A DNA stretch of 64,000 nt from Neisseria brasiliensis (GCF_009671065.1 NZ_CP046027.1:1-64000), one strand, 5' to 3'. Shown: positions 8,401 through 16,650, counted from the first letter of the stretch. A program made the numbers and translations. The notes: generated by a model not told the origin, from the sequence alone.

Positions 8401-8994
8401 CTACAATAAGCCTGCAAACTCAAAAAACGCCCGATACGCCGCCGTTTTCTTGTCAAAACTCAAAGGATACGCGCGTGAAGTGGACGGCAAACGTGTCAGC
8501 GTCAAGGCGCGGCCTTGGTACACATAATCGATGGTTTCACCCGTTTTCGGTAACGCGGTTTTCTCGGGCAGCAATCCGAGCAACACTTCCGTGGCCTTAC
8601 CGCCGGTAGTAAACACATGCCTGCAATGCGGCAGCTTGTGCAACACCGCCGCCAAATCCACCGCCTCGACCACTTTCAAAAACTTATCCGAAGCGTTGTT
8701 CTGCTCGCGCACGGCTTTCCACACCGTCGGGCAAGAGGCAATGCCGCGCTCATGCAAAAAAGCGATAATCTTTTCCGCGTCAAACGCTTTTTCAGACGGC
8801 CTTTGGAAATGCGTTTTGTCGCCGAAGAACACTTCGCCGTAAATGCGCCACATATCATTCTGAAAATTTGGATAATGAAACTGCATGGCGCGTTTGTCGT
8901 CTTTGGGCGGGAACGTGCCCATCATCATCGCTGTGGCATTGGGCGGCAGAATCGGTGGAAAAGGATGGGTTTCCACGATGGGTTCGCTGCTCAT
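8401..8994 (-). CDS. Uracil-DNA glycosylase superfamily protein
   Basis: A 197-residue protein with features of the UDG superfamily. The N-terminal loop MMMGTFPPKDD resembles the motif 1 region. HVFTTGGKATEVLL and RLPSTSRAYPLSFDKK resemble the C-terminal catalytic loop region. A subfamily is not assigned, and substrate (uracil or mismatch) is inferred only from the superfamily. The start overlaps the trpF stop by four bases (ATGA), so the two are co-translated. A DUS is embedded in frame as RPSEK near 8793-8804. Confidence 0.72.
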   Translation of the reverse strand: MSSEPIVETHPFPPILPPNATAMMMGTFPPKDDKRAMQFHYPNFQNDMWRIYGEVFFGDKTHFQRPSEKAFDAEKIIAFLHERGIASCPTVWKAVREQNNASDKFLKVVEAVDLAAVLHKLPHCRHVFTTGGKATEVLLGLLPEKTALPKTGETIDYVYQGRALTLTRLPSTSRAYPLSFDKKTAAYRAFFEFAGLL

Positions 8995-9623
8995 CGCTGT
9001 GCCCCCGCTTTCGCTACGGCTTGTAAAAATGCTGCCATTTTTTGCGCATCTTTAATACCGCTGCTGCTTTCCACCCCGCCGGACACGTCCACCGCCGTCG
9101 CACCGCTGATGCGTACCGCTTCGGCCACATTGCCTGCATTTAAGCCGCCTGCCAACACCCACGGTTTGTCGCGGTAATCGGCGAGCAGTTTCCAATCAAA
9201 CTGCAAACCCGTGCCACCGTATTCATCGGGGTGATACGCGTCAAACAACACCGCGCGGGCATGGGGAAATTTGCTTGAGGCCGTCTGAATGTCTGCCGAG
9301 CTTTGCACGCGCACCGCTTTCAGATATGGGCGGTCAAACTGGCGGCAGAATTCATCGTCTTCATCGCCGTGAAACTGAATCACATCAATCGGCACTTGGC
9401 GCAGCGTTTCGCGGATTTGCTCGGCTGTTTCATTGACAAACAGCGCCACCACCGTCACAAACGGCGGCAAAGCGGCCACAATCGCCTGCGCCTGTTGAGT
9501 GTCTACCGCGCGTTTGCTCTTGGCAAAAAACACCAGCCCGACAGCATCCACCCCCAATTGCGCCGCGGCTCGGGCATCTTCAGGGCGGGTAAAACCGCAG
9601 ATTTTGGTTCGGATTCGGGTCAT
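8991..9623 (-). CDS. trpF: Phosphoribosylanthranilate isomerase
   Basis: A TIM-barrel enzyme converting phosphoribosylanthranilate to CdRP in tryptophan synthesis. KICGFTRPEDA at the N terminus and LAGGLNAGNVAEAV / AVDVSGGVESSSGIKD at the C terminus are the substrate-phosphate motifs of TrpF. Length 210 is typical. It heads a small minus-strand unit with the glycosylase-like gene, and trpB follows. Confidence 0.96.
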   Translation of the reverse strand: MTRIRTKICGFTRPEDARAAAQLGVDAVGLVFFAKSKRAVDTQQAQAIVAALPPFVTVVALFVNETAEQIRETLRQVPIDVIQFHGDEDDEFCRQFDRPYLKAVRVQSSADIQTASSKFPHARAVLFDAYHPDEYGGTGLQFDWKLLADYRDKPWVLAGGLNAGNVAEAVRISGATAVDVSGGVESSSGIKDAQKMAAFLQAVAKAGAQR

Positions 9624-9644
9624 GTGTGTTCCTTAGATTCAGCG

Positions 9645-9683
9645 TTTCAGACGGCCTATTATAAAGCAAAGGCCGTCTGAAAA
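9645..9683. repeat. Inverted DUS pair upstream of trpF
   Basis: Two DUS cores in inverted orientation about an AT-rich loop in the gap between the divergent trpF and mnmC-like genes. No gene ends here, so this pair is more likely an uptake signal or part of a 5' untranslated region than a terminator. Confidence 0.65.
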
Positions 9684-9761
9684 ATAAGCGCTTTTGCGGC
9701 AGCGCAATCAACAAAGCGCATTTCCGCATTACAATACACTTTTTATTCAGACGGCCTCATC

Positions 9762-11357
9762 ATGAATTACCTTGCTTGGAACGGCATTCCCTCGCTCGCC
9801 GAACTCGTGCATACGCTTGCTCACCATGCCAAACCGCTTTATTGGGTGGTGTGCCTGCCTGCACGGGAAATGCCAGTATTCAGACCGTCTGAAAACCCTT
9901 GTGCCTTAGAGCAAACTTTAGCTGAAGCCATTGCGCGCAAAATCGGCTGCCTGCAATTCAATGCCGTGAATGTGTTAGCCAACGTGTTGCCCGATGTGCA
10001 TTTATGGCTGGTGCCGTCTGAGCATGCTGCGGATATTCAAACGCATTTTCCGCATGCCTTGCAATGGCAAACCGTGCCCGTCACGCAACGCGGAACCACA
10101 GTCAAACCGTGGTTCCGCCCGACGGAAAACCAAGCCAAACCCACCAGCGCCATCGTCATCGGTGCAGGCATCGCCGGAGCAGCCACCGCGCGGGAATTGG
10201 CCGAACACGGCGTGCGCGTGACTGTGCTTGAAGCCAAGCATATTGCCAATGCCGGCTCGGGCAACCGCCAAGGTTTGCTGTATGCCAAAATCTCGCCGCA
10301 CCCAACCGAGCAAACCGAATTGCTGCTGGCGGGCTATGGCTACACGCGGCGGCTGTTGGCCGATTTACTGCCCGAGCAACACGCTTGGGGCGGCAATGGC
10401 GTGTTGCACGTCAATTTCAACGAAGCCGAGCGCAAACGCAATCAGGCATTAGGTTTGCAGCACCATCATGCGCATTTATACCGCACCGTTTCCCAGCAAG
10501 AAGCGGCAGAAATCGCGGAGATCAATATTGGTTCAGACGGCCTCTATTGGCCGCATGGTGTGTGGCTCAATCCGCCTGCTTTGGTGCGCGCTTTATTGAA
10601 TCACCCCTTGATTGATGTGCAAGAACACGCGCCGCTGCTTTCCGCCGAATTTGATGGCACGGCTTGGACGGCGCACACCACGCAAGGCAGTTTCACCGCC
10701 GAACACCTGATTTATTGCATGGGCGCGCACAGCCCCAACTCACCCGAGCGCAACGTGTCCGCGCTGCCGTTTCGCCAAATCCGCGGCCAAACCGGTGTTG
10801 CTACAGCAAGCGCGTTGTCGGCCAAACTGAGTTGCGCGGTATCGGGCGAAAGCTACATCAGCCCGAGCTGGCAGGGGCAACACTGCTACGGTGCGACATT
10901 TGTGTTAAACAGCAGCGACGAAGCATGGCACCAACACGAAGAATCGGCAAACCGAGCCGCTTTGCATGATTTACAGCCTGCTTTGGCCGATTCGCTGTTT
11001 TCAGACGGCCTCAATCCTTTGACCGAAGCCCACGGCCATGCCGCTTTGCGCTGCGACAGCTTGGACCATCTGCCGATGGTGGGTGCGGTGGGCGACATTG
11101 CCGCCATGCAGGACGTATACGCCAAGCTGGCTTTGGACAAACATTACCGCCTGACTGCTCCCTGCCCTTATCTGCCCAACGTCTGGCTCAACACCGCCCA
11201 CGGCACGCGCGGTTTGGCGACGGCACCGATTTGCGCCGCATCGTTGGTGGCGGAAATCTCAAACCTGCCGCAACCTTTGTCGCCACGCCTGAAAGCCGCG
11301 CTGCATCCCAACCGCGCTGTGATTCGGGCGATTGTGCGCCATCAGTCGTTGCTTTGA
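9762..11357 (+). CDS. mnmC: FAD-dependent tRNA cmnm5s2U34-type oxidoreductase (MnmC C-domain type)
   Basis: Residues about 130-530 match the FAD oxidase domain of MnmC, which removes the carboxymethyl group from cmnm5s2U34 in tRNA. The Rossmann motif is VIGAGIAGAATARELAEHG, followed by NAGSGNRQGLLYAKI. The C-terminal region LNTAHGTRGLATAPICA is also typical. The N-terminal ~125 residues do not look like the MnmC methyltransferase domain, so the protein is probably the oxidase alone with a different N-terminal extension. Several DUS are embedded in frame (the SDGL peptides). Confidence 0.85.
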   Translation: MNYLAWNGIPSLAELVHTLAHHAKPLYWVVCLPAREMPVFRPSENPCALEQTLAEAIARKIGCLQFNAVNVLANVLPDVHLWLVPSEHAADIQTHFPHALQWQTVPVTQRGTTVKPWFRPTENQAKPTSAIVIGAGIAGAATARELAEHGVRVTVLEAKHIANAGSGNRQGLLYAKISPHPTEQTELLLAGYGYTRRLLADLLPEQHAWGGNGVLHVNFNEAERKRNQALGLQHHHAHLYRTVSQQEAAEIAEINIGSDGLYWPHGVWLNPPALVRALLNHPLIDVQEHAPLLSAEFDGTAWTAHTTQGSFTAEHLIYCMGAHSPNSPERNVSALPFRQIRGQTGVATASALSAKLSCAVSGESYISPSWQGQHCYGATFVLNSSDEAWHQHEESANRAALHDLQPALADSLFSDGLNPLTEAHGHAALRCDSLDHLPMVGAVGDIAAMQDVYAKLALDKHYRLTAPCPYLPNVWLNTAHGTRGLATAPICAASLVAEISNLPQPLSPRLKAALHPNRAVIRAIVRHQSLL

Positions 11358-11406
11358 ATACCGACCTACACTTTCTTGAATTCATTAATTTTCAGCAATC
11401 TATAAT

Positions 11407-11509
11407 CCGTCATTCCCGCGTAGGCGGGAATCCAGAACGTTGAATTGTGGTCACTTTTTATGTTTCTGAAGCAGATGAATCTGGATTCCCGCCTACGCGG
11501 GAATGACGG
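11407..11509. repeat. dRS3-flanked mosaic repeat (NIME type)
   Basis: Two inverted copies of a 20-base dRS3 repeat (ATTCCC-N8-GGGAAT within CCGTCATTCCCG...) enclose about 50 bases. The structure matches neisserial intergenic mosaic elements. Other copies are at 28750-28855 and 59666-59772. Confidence 0.85.
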
Positions 11510-11796
11510 CCTTAGTATTCTTGATTCAAATGTGTTTTATAGAGGTATCAGGCCGTCTGAAACCCTTTGTCTCCATCCCACAACTCACCCCCCCCTGATA
11601 CTCGCGCCTGACACTATGCATAAAGAAAGCATGACAAATCAGTGGTTTTCTCTCAAAATCAATATTTTTCAGACGGCCTGGGAAACCTTTACGCATAAAA
11701 TCAGGTCTGAGAACAAGTCTGGCAACGAAATAAGCATCACATTATCGGGCAGATTGATTTAAAATATTCCAAATAATTATTCATATCTTAAAAATC
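11510..11796. other. Intergenic region without a clear gene
   Basis: It contains two single DUS (about 11551 and 11671) and a run of eight C residues at 11588-11595. A reading frame spanning the dRS3 element and this stretch looks like read-through of repeat DNA. I see no supported gene. An AT-rich segment just before 11797 probably holds the promoter of the next gene. Confidence 0.5.
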
Positions 11797-12426
11797 ATGC
11801 GTTATTACGGCACTATTGTCCGTTGGAACGAAAGCCGTCGCTTCGGTGCAATACGGGAGGAAAGCACCGAAAACGAAATTTTTGTCGCGCTTTCTACGTT
11901 CAACGGCCACACCGAAGGCCCTTTTGAAGGCCAACGGGTTTCCTTTTATCTCGCCAAAGGCCGGCAAGGCCGCAGCGAGGCTCAAGATGTCCGCTTTATC
12001 GATGACTTTGACGACGAAGCCGAATCACCATCCCATGCAGCCTACCGCAAACAAGGCGGTAGCCCTTCGCGTGCAGGCGGTGTGTTGCTGGCGATTTTAT
12101 TGGGCGCGGCACTGCTTGGCGGCGCTTGGTACGGCTGGCAGGCTTGGCAAGATCACCGCGCGCAAACGGTTCACACCACCACGCCGCCCGATTCTATGGT
12201 TGCCACCATTGCGGCGCAGATGGAAGCCGAGCGTAAAGCATGGAATCAGGCCGTCAAATCCCCCGCTTCGGCAAAGCCGTCAGCCAAATTCAGTTGCGAC
12301 GGGCGGCAATATTGTTCGCAAATGAACTCGCGTGAAGAAGCTGAATTTTTTATCCGACATTGCCCGAACACCAAAATGGACAGCGACAACGACGGCATTC
12401 CGTGCGAAAACGACAGCCGCTGGTAG
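11797..12426 (+). CDS. Cold-shock domain / transmembrane / Excalibur calcium-binding protein
   Basis: Three parts are visible in 209 residues. Residues 1-70 resemble a cold-shock (CSD) OB fold: MRYYGTIVRWNESRRFGAIR, EIFVALSTF and GQRVSFYLAKGRQGRSEA. A single membrane segment follows at about 92-115 (GVLLAILLGAALLGGAWYGW). The C-terminal ~40 residues form an Excalibur domain with CSQMNSREEAEFFIRHC and the calcium-type loop DSDNDGIPCE. This predicts a cytoplasmic nucleic-acid-binding end and an exported Ca2+-binding end. Its biological role is unknown. Confidence 0.85.
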   Translation: MRYYGTIVRWNESRRFGAIREESTENEIFVALSTFNGHTEGPFEGQRVSFYLAKGRQGRSEAQDVRFIDDFDDEAESPSHAAYRKQGGSPSRAGGVLLAILLGAALLGGAWYGWQAWQDHRAQTVHTTTPPDSMVATIAAQMEAERKAWNQAVKSPASAKPSAKFSCDGRQYCSQMNSREEAEFFIRHCPNTKMDSDNDGIPCENDSRW

Positions 12427-12521
12427 CCTGAAGCCTTTCCCAAAACCAAATCTGTATATTGCTAGAAACAAGCACAACGCAAGTCAAAGAAATGTCCCAA
12501 ATGGCGATTTTGCGCGCTATT

Positions 12522-12560
12522 AAAAGGCCGTCTGAAAAAATAATCCTTTTCAGACGGCCT
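12522..12560. terminator. Inverted DUS pair
   Basis: A DUS stem-loop about 95 bases after the Excalibur gene. The IS30 remnant starts immediately at its right arm, so this marks the last native sequence before the foreign block. Confidence 0.75.
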
Positions 12561-12692
12561 TACATTCGCATTTCAAGTGCAACGCTCAAATGCCATTGGC
12601 AAGGGCTGCTGAAAACAGATCACCCGGTGTCTCATAGTCCAATGTCTTTCTCGGTCGGCGGTTAAGGGCCTCCTCAACCGCTTTAATCTTTT
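12561..12692 (-). mobile_element. Truncated IS30-family element (3' end only)
   Basis: This stretch is the reverse complement of the last ~130 bases of the intact IS30 copy at 59795-60885, and I see no differences between them. It contains the terminal repeat (TTACATTCGCATTTC) and the C-terminal codons of the transposase (to ...KIKAVEEALNRRPRKTLDYE...). The element stops abruptly at 12692, where the ISL3 terminal repeat begins. The remaining ~950 bases are not found beyond the other end of the ISL3 element. Confidence 0.9.
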
Positions 12693-12716
12693 GGGTATAC
12701 GGATTTAATGGTTGAT
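12693..12716 (+). repeat. Left terminal inverted repeat of the ISL3 element
   Basis: The outer end begins GGGTATACGG and ends GGTTGAT. It pairs with 19367-19390. An 8-base perfect stem TTGATGGG / CCCATCAA (12712-12737) overlaps its inner edge and could act as a terminator for tnpA. Confidence 0.88.
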
Positions 12717-12750
12717 GGGTCACCTTCACCCCATCAATCTGATACCACCC

Positions 12751-13325
12751 TCAGATGGTTGATAGATCGACTCCGTAGTTGAGTTCCTCTGCGAAGTCCG
12801 GCAGTCCGTAACCGATGGTTTTCTTGTAGAAAGGAGAGACCTTCGCAGTCGGTGCCTTCTTCTTGTGCTTCGTGGTGTAGAGCATTCGTGCCCGCATCAC
12901 CTCGAAGGAGTAACCGCACCCTTCACGGTTCTTGTCCTTGGCCAGTCGGTTGATGGACTCCGTGTAAGCGTTGGTGACGGGCATGTCCGTCTCGAAGTCG
13001 GTCATGGTCTCTTCGCGCCAGTTTCCCACTGCCCTGACCAGATCGCTCCAGACTTCCTTTTGGCCCTTCGGGATGGTGGCTATCCACTCGTCCAGGGCGG
13101 CTTCTGCCTGGAGCCGTGTGGTGGCGTCCCAGATGCCGTAGAAGCGCTCCTTGTGCTCGTAGGCGGCCAGCAGTTGCGGGAACGCGCCTGTCCAGGTCTC
13201 CATGATGAGGCGCTCCCGGTCTGAGACTTCGTGAGCGCGTTTCAGCAGGATTTTCCGGTCTCCCTTGAGAGTCCGGCTCTGGGACGGTTTCAGCTCCTTT
13301 CTGAGGCCCTTGCGCACTCTCTCTA
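12751..13325 (-). pseudogene. tnpA: ISL3-family transposase, C-terminal fragment
   Basis: About 191 residues of the C-terminal part of an ISL3 transposase. Typical features are LLAAYEHKERFYGIWD, the acidic ETDMPVTNAYTESINRLAKDKNREGCGYSFEVMRARML segment, and the stop shortly before the terminal repeat. The frame joins the truncated merE at about 13325. With the N-terminal fragment at 17118-17366 it makes ~260 residues, against ~400-440 for the family, so roughly 150 codons of the middle are missing. The gene cannot yield an active transposase. Confidence 0.85.
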
Positions 13326-13406
13326 GGTCAACACGGCCAGCGCACCCCACAGGTAGCCGGAAACGGGTTGGCGCGTCTCGGGCGGCAGTTTGTCAGGGGC
13401 GTTCAC
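13323..13406 (-). pseudogene. merE: merE, truncated after 27 codons
   Basis: The sequence begins GTG (overlapping the merD stop) and encodes NAPDKLPPETRQPVSGY...LAVLT, the N terminus of MerE. Full MerE is about 78 residues, continuing with a CPCHLP motif. Here the next codon is TAG, created where the sequence switches to the ISL3 transposase fragment. The junction marks the lost distal end of the mer transposon. Confidence 0.88.
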
Positions 13407-13765
13407 GGCAATGCCTCCTCGTGCGCCCGCTCGGCTGGCATGGAGGCCAGTTGCGCGTCCAGATGGGCCAACGCTTCGCGCCGACGCTCGACGAACTGGC
13501 GCAGAACGGCAAGCTGCGCGGCCGCTTCATCGCCGTCCGCAGCATCCAGCGCCCGGCACAGCCGCGCCAGCGCGTCCAGGCCGATGCCCGCCTCGAAGGC
13601 CGCCCGCACGAAGCACAGCCGTTGCAAGGCGGCATCATCGAACAGGCCATAGCCGCCCGGGGTGCACGCCACCGGACGCAGCAATCCGCGCAGCAGGTAG
13701 TCGCGCACGATATGCACGCTCACCCCGGCATCAAGGGCCAGCCGGGACACGGTGTAGGCGCTCAT
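13403..13765 (-). CDS. merD: Mercuric resistance co-regulator MerD
   Basis: A 120-residue MerR-like protein with an N-terminal helix-turn-helix (MSAYTVSRLALDAGVSVHIVRDYLLRG) and a helical C-terminal half. MerD is thought to displace activated MerR from the operator and so return the operon to the off state. It is complete, lies 16 bases downstream of merA, and its stop overlaps the merE start. It belongs to the merTPCAD(E) transcript. Confidence 0.93.
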   Translation of the reverse strand: MSAYTVSRLALDAGVSVHIVRDYLLRGLLRPVACTPGGYGLFDDAALQRLCFVRAAFEAGIGLDALARLCRALDAADGDEAAAQLAVLRQFVERRREALAHLDAQLASMPAERAHEEALP

Positions 13766-13781
13766 TGAAAACCTCCTTTTT

Positions 13782-15467
13782 TTATCCAGCGCAGCAGGAA
13801 AGCTGCTTCACGTCCTTGTTGAAGGTCTGCGCCGCAAGCTTCAACCCCTCGACCATTGTCAGGTAGGGGAACAACTGGTCAGCCAGTTCCTGCACCGTCA
13901 TGCGGTTGCGGATGGCGAGCACCGCCGTCTGGATCAGTTCGCCCGCTTCCGGGGCCACCGCCTGCACGCCGATGAGCCGTCCGCTACCTTCCTCGATGAC
14001 CAGCTTGATGAAGCCGCGTGTGTCGAAGTTGGCAAGCGCTCGCGGAACGTTGTCGAGTGTCAGCGTGCGACTGTCGGTCTCGATGCCATCGTGGTGCGCT
14101 TCCGCCTCGCTGTAGCCCACGGTGGCGACTTGCGGGTCGGTGAACACCACTGCCGGCATCGCGGTCAGATTGAGGGCTGCGTCGCCGCCGGTCATGTTGA
14201 TCGCGGCACGGGTGCCGGCCGCTGCCGCCACATAGACGAACTGCGGCTGGTCGGTGCAGTCGCCGGCCGCGTAGATGTTCGGGTTGCTCGTGCGCATGCC
14301 TTGGTCGATGACGATGGCACCTTGCGCATTGACGGTGACCCCCGCTGCGTCCAGCGCGAGGCTGCGCGTGTTCGGTGTCCGACCGGTGGCAACCAGCAGT
14401 TTGTCGGCGCGCAATTCACCGTGCGTGGTGGTCAGCACGAATTCACCGTCCATATGGGCGACCTGGCTGGCTTGCGTGTGCTCCAGCACCTCGATGCCCT
14501 CGGCACGGAAAGCGGCTGTCACCGCCTCGCCGATGGCCGGGTCTTCACGGAAGAACAAGGTATTGCGCGCCAGGACCGTGACCTTGCTGCCCAGCCGGGC
14601 AAAGGCTTGCGCCAGCTCCAGCGCCACCACCGACGAGCCGATTACGGCAAGGCGTTCGGGAATGGTGTCGCTCGCCAGGGCCTCGGTGGAAGTCCAGTAG
14701 GGTGACTCTTTCAAGCCCGGAATCGGCGGGACCGCCGGGCTGGCACCCGTGGCGACCAGGCAGCGGTCGAACATCACGACGCGCTCGCCACCCTCGTTCA
14801 AACGGACGGTAAGGCTCTGGTCGTCCTTGAAGCGCGCCTCACCGTGCACAACGGTGATGGCCGGATTACCGCCCAGGATGCCTTCGTACTTGGCGTGCCG
14901 CAGTTCGTCGACGCGGGCCTGCTGCTGGGCCAGCAGCTTACTGCGGTCAATCGTAGGCACAGTTGCCGCAATACCGCCATCGAACGGGCTTTCCCGGCGC
15001 AGATGGGCGATGTGGGCGGCGCGGATCATGATCTTGGACGGCACACAACCGACGTTGACGCAGGTGCCGCCGATGGTGCCGCGCTCAATCAGCGTGACCT
15101 GCGCGCCTTGCTCGACGGCCTTCAGTGCTGCCGCCATCGCGGCTCCACCGCTACCAATGACGACGACCTGCAACGGGCGTTCGTTGCCACTGGGCTTATC
15201 AGCGGCCCCTATCCAGCCGCGCATCTTGTCGAGCAGGCCGGCGCGGTTGTCCGTCGGTGGCGCATCGGCAAGCGTTGCCTCGTAGCCCAGTCCGGCCACG
15301 GCGGTAGTCAGCGCATCCGATGACGTGCCCGCCTCAATGGCGAGTTGCGCTGTGCCCTTCGGATAGGACACCAGCGCCGATTGCACGCCGGGCACTTTCT
15401 CCAAGGCTTCCTTGACGTGAGCCGCGCACGAGTCGCAGGTCATCCCGGTGATTTTCAGGGTGGTCAT
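13782..15467 (-). CDS. merA: Mercuric(II) reductase
   Basis: A cytosolic FAD enzyme that reduces Hg(II) to volatile Hg(0) with NADPH. The N-terminal heavy-metal domain has GMTCDSCAAHV (C11, C14). The redox-active pair is in GGTCVNVGCVPSK (C136, C141), and the C-terminal pair that hands mercury to the active site of the partner subunit is C558-C559 in LSCCAG. NAD(P)-binding and dimerisation regions follow the disulfide reductase plan. Length 561 matches Tn21/Tn501 MerA, and all catalytic cysteines are intact. Confidence 0.98.
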   Translation of the reverse strand: MTTLKITGMTCDSCAAHVKEALEKVPGVQSALVSYPKGTAQLAIEAGTSSDALTTAVAGLGYEATLADAPPTDNRAGLLDKMRGWIGAADKPSGNERPLQVVVIGSGGAAMAAALKAVEQGAQVTLIERGTIGGTCVNVGCVPSKIMIRAAHIAHLRRESPFDGGIAATVPTIDRSKLLAQQQARVDELRHAKYEGILGGNPAITVVHGEARFKDDQSLTVRLNEGGERVVMFDRCLVATGASPAVPPIPGLKESPYWTSTEALASDTIPERLAVIGSSVVALELAQAFARLGSKVTVLARNTLFFREDPAIGEAVTAAFRAEGIEVLEHTQASQVAHMDGEFVLTTTHGELRADKLLVATGRTPNTRSLALDAAGVTVNAQGAIVIDQGMRTSNPNIYAAGDCTDQPQFVYVAAAAGTRAAINMTGGDAALNLTAMPAVVFTDPQVATVGYSEAEAHHDGIETDSRTLTLDNVPRALANFDTRGFIKLVIEEGSGRLIGVQAVAPEAGELIQTAVLAIRNRMTVQELADQLFPYLTMVEGLKLAAQTFNKDVKQLSCCAG

Positions 15468-15505
15468 GTATTTTTCCTTTTCTGTGGTGGCTACGGCTGT
15501 TGCCG

Positions 15506-15931
15506 TCAGCCACGTTGTTCTGGCAATTCACAGCTGTCCGGCCCGCAGCGGCGATGTGCTGGCGAGATGAAATCCCAGACCGACACCCCAACCATCAAGG
15601 CCAGGCCGACATAGAGCAGTCCACCGCTCTGCCAGCCGTAAGCCCGCATTAAAAACACCGCTGCCAGCACCAAGATCGGGCCTATCGTGCCGAGCGCCGT
15701 GCGTCGCCACTGTCGATGATTGAGCCAAGCGATAGCATTGGCGAGTAACGCGATGCCGGCGAACATCGGCAGCAGGATGCCAATGAATAGCCCCTCGTAC
15801 TGGCTCAAGAAGCCCAGTCCGATGGCCGCGCCAAAGCTGGCGATGGCAGGAAAACAGGCGGCGCAGCCCATCGCGGAAACGACGCTGCCGAGCGCGCCGG
15901 TTTTGCCAGCGATGCGCGTGATGAGTCCCAT
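15506..15931 (-). CDS. merC: Mercury transporter MerC
   Basis: An inner-membrane Hg(II) uptake protein of 141 residues with four hydrophobic segments. The metal-binding cysteines are in the first membrane segment (MGCAACFPAIAS) and in the C-terminal tail (RRCGPDSCELPEQ). Its place between merP and merA is the Tn21 arrangement. Confidence 0.94.
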   Translation of the reverse strand: MGLITRIAGKTGALGSVVSAMGCAACFPAIASFGAAIGLGFLSQYEGLFIGILLPMFAGIALLANAIAWLNHRQWRRTALGTIGPILVLAAVFLMRAYGWQSGGLLYVGLALMVGVSVWDFISPAHRRCGPDSCELPEQRG

Positions 15932-15958
15932 GTGTCGCTCCCGAGTTCGGTTAACGGA

Positions 15959-16234
15959 TCAGCGTTTGAGGCTGGACGGATAGCCCGCGTCCTCGGTCGC
16001 CTTGGTCAACTTCTGGACGTTGGTCTTGGCATCGTCGAAGGTGACGACGGCCTGGCGCTTGTCGAAACTTACGTCGGTCTTGCTCACGCCCTCAACCTTG
16101 GAAAGCGCGTGCTTGACAGTGATCGGGCAAGAGGCGCAGGTCATGCCAGACACGGACAGCGTGACGGTCTGGGTGACGGCCCACACGGGGGCAACAACGG
16201 CAGCGAGGGCGAGGGCGGCAAACAGTTTTTTCAT
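15959..16234 (-). CDS. merP: Periplasmic mercury-binding protein MerP
   Basis: A 91-residue secreted protein with a signal peptide (MKKLFAALALAAVVAPVWAV) and a ferredoxin-like heavy-metal domain. The mercury-binding motif is GMTCASCPITV. It captures periplasmic Hg(II) and hands it to MerT. It is 15 bases downstream of merT. Confidence 0.96.
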   Translation of the reverse strand: MKKLFAALALAAVVAPVWAVTQTVTLSVSGMTCASCPITVKHALSKVEGVSKTDVSFDKRQAVVTFDDAKTNVQKLTKATEDAGYPSSLKR

Positions 16235-16249
16235 GATGAACTCCTGTGA

Positions 16250-16615
16250 TTAATAGAAAAATGGCATGACGTAGGGAAATCCGAGCGAGACCAGGACCAG
16301 CGCGGCCACGATCCAGAAAATGAGCTTGTAAGTAGCTCGCACTTGGGGAATCGCGCAGACCTCACCCGGTTTGCAGGCTTGCGCCGGGCGGTAGATGCGC
16401 CGCCAGGCGAAAAACAGCGCGACCAGCGCTGCGCCGATGAAGATCGGGCGATAGGGTTCCAGCACCGTCAGGTTGCCGATCCATGCCCCGCTGAACTCCA
16501 AGGCGATCAAAACCAGCGGCCCCAGGCAGCAGGCCGACGCAAGAATGGCGGCCAGCCCACCGGCGAAGAGCGCGCCGCGCCCGTTTTGTGGTTCAGACTT
16601 TTGTGGTTCAGACAT
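16250..16615 (-). CDS. merT: Mercuric transport protein MerT
   Basis: A 121-residue inner-membrane protein with three hydrophobic segments. The cysteine pair in the first segment (SACCLGPLVL) and the pair in the cytoplasmic loop (ACKPGEVCAIP) carry Hg(II) across the membrane to MerA. It is the first gene of the mer operon, directly downstream of the MerR-controlled promoter at 16651-16681. Confidence 0.96.
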   Translation of the reverse strand: MSEPQKSEPQNGRGALFAGGLAAILASACCLGPLVLIALEFSGAWIGNLTVLEPYRPIFIGAALVALFFAWRRIYRPAQACKPGEVCAIPQVRATYKLIFWIVAALVLVSLGFPYVMPFFY

Positions 16616-16650
16616 ACGCTTGTCCTTTCAAATTTGGTTTGGATAGCTTA

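Noticed and set aside
11445..11762. Reading frame of about 105 codons between the mnmC-like gene and the Excalibur gene
   Set aside because: It runs through a dRS3 mosaic repeat and DUS sequences, has no ribosome site and no homology I recognise.
13265..15323. Long plus-strand reading frames opposite merA and merD
   Set aside because: They are antisense shadows caused by high third-position G+C; the minus-strand frames encode clear Mer proteins.
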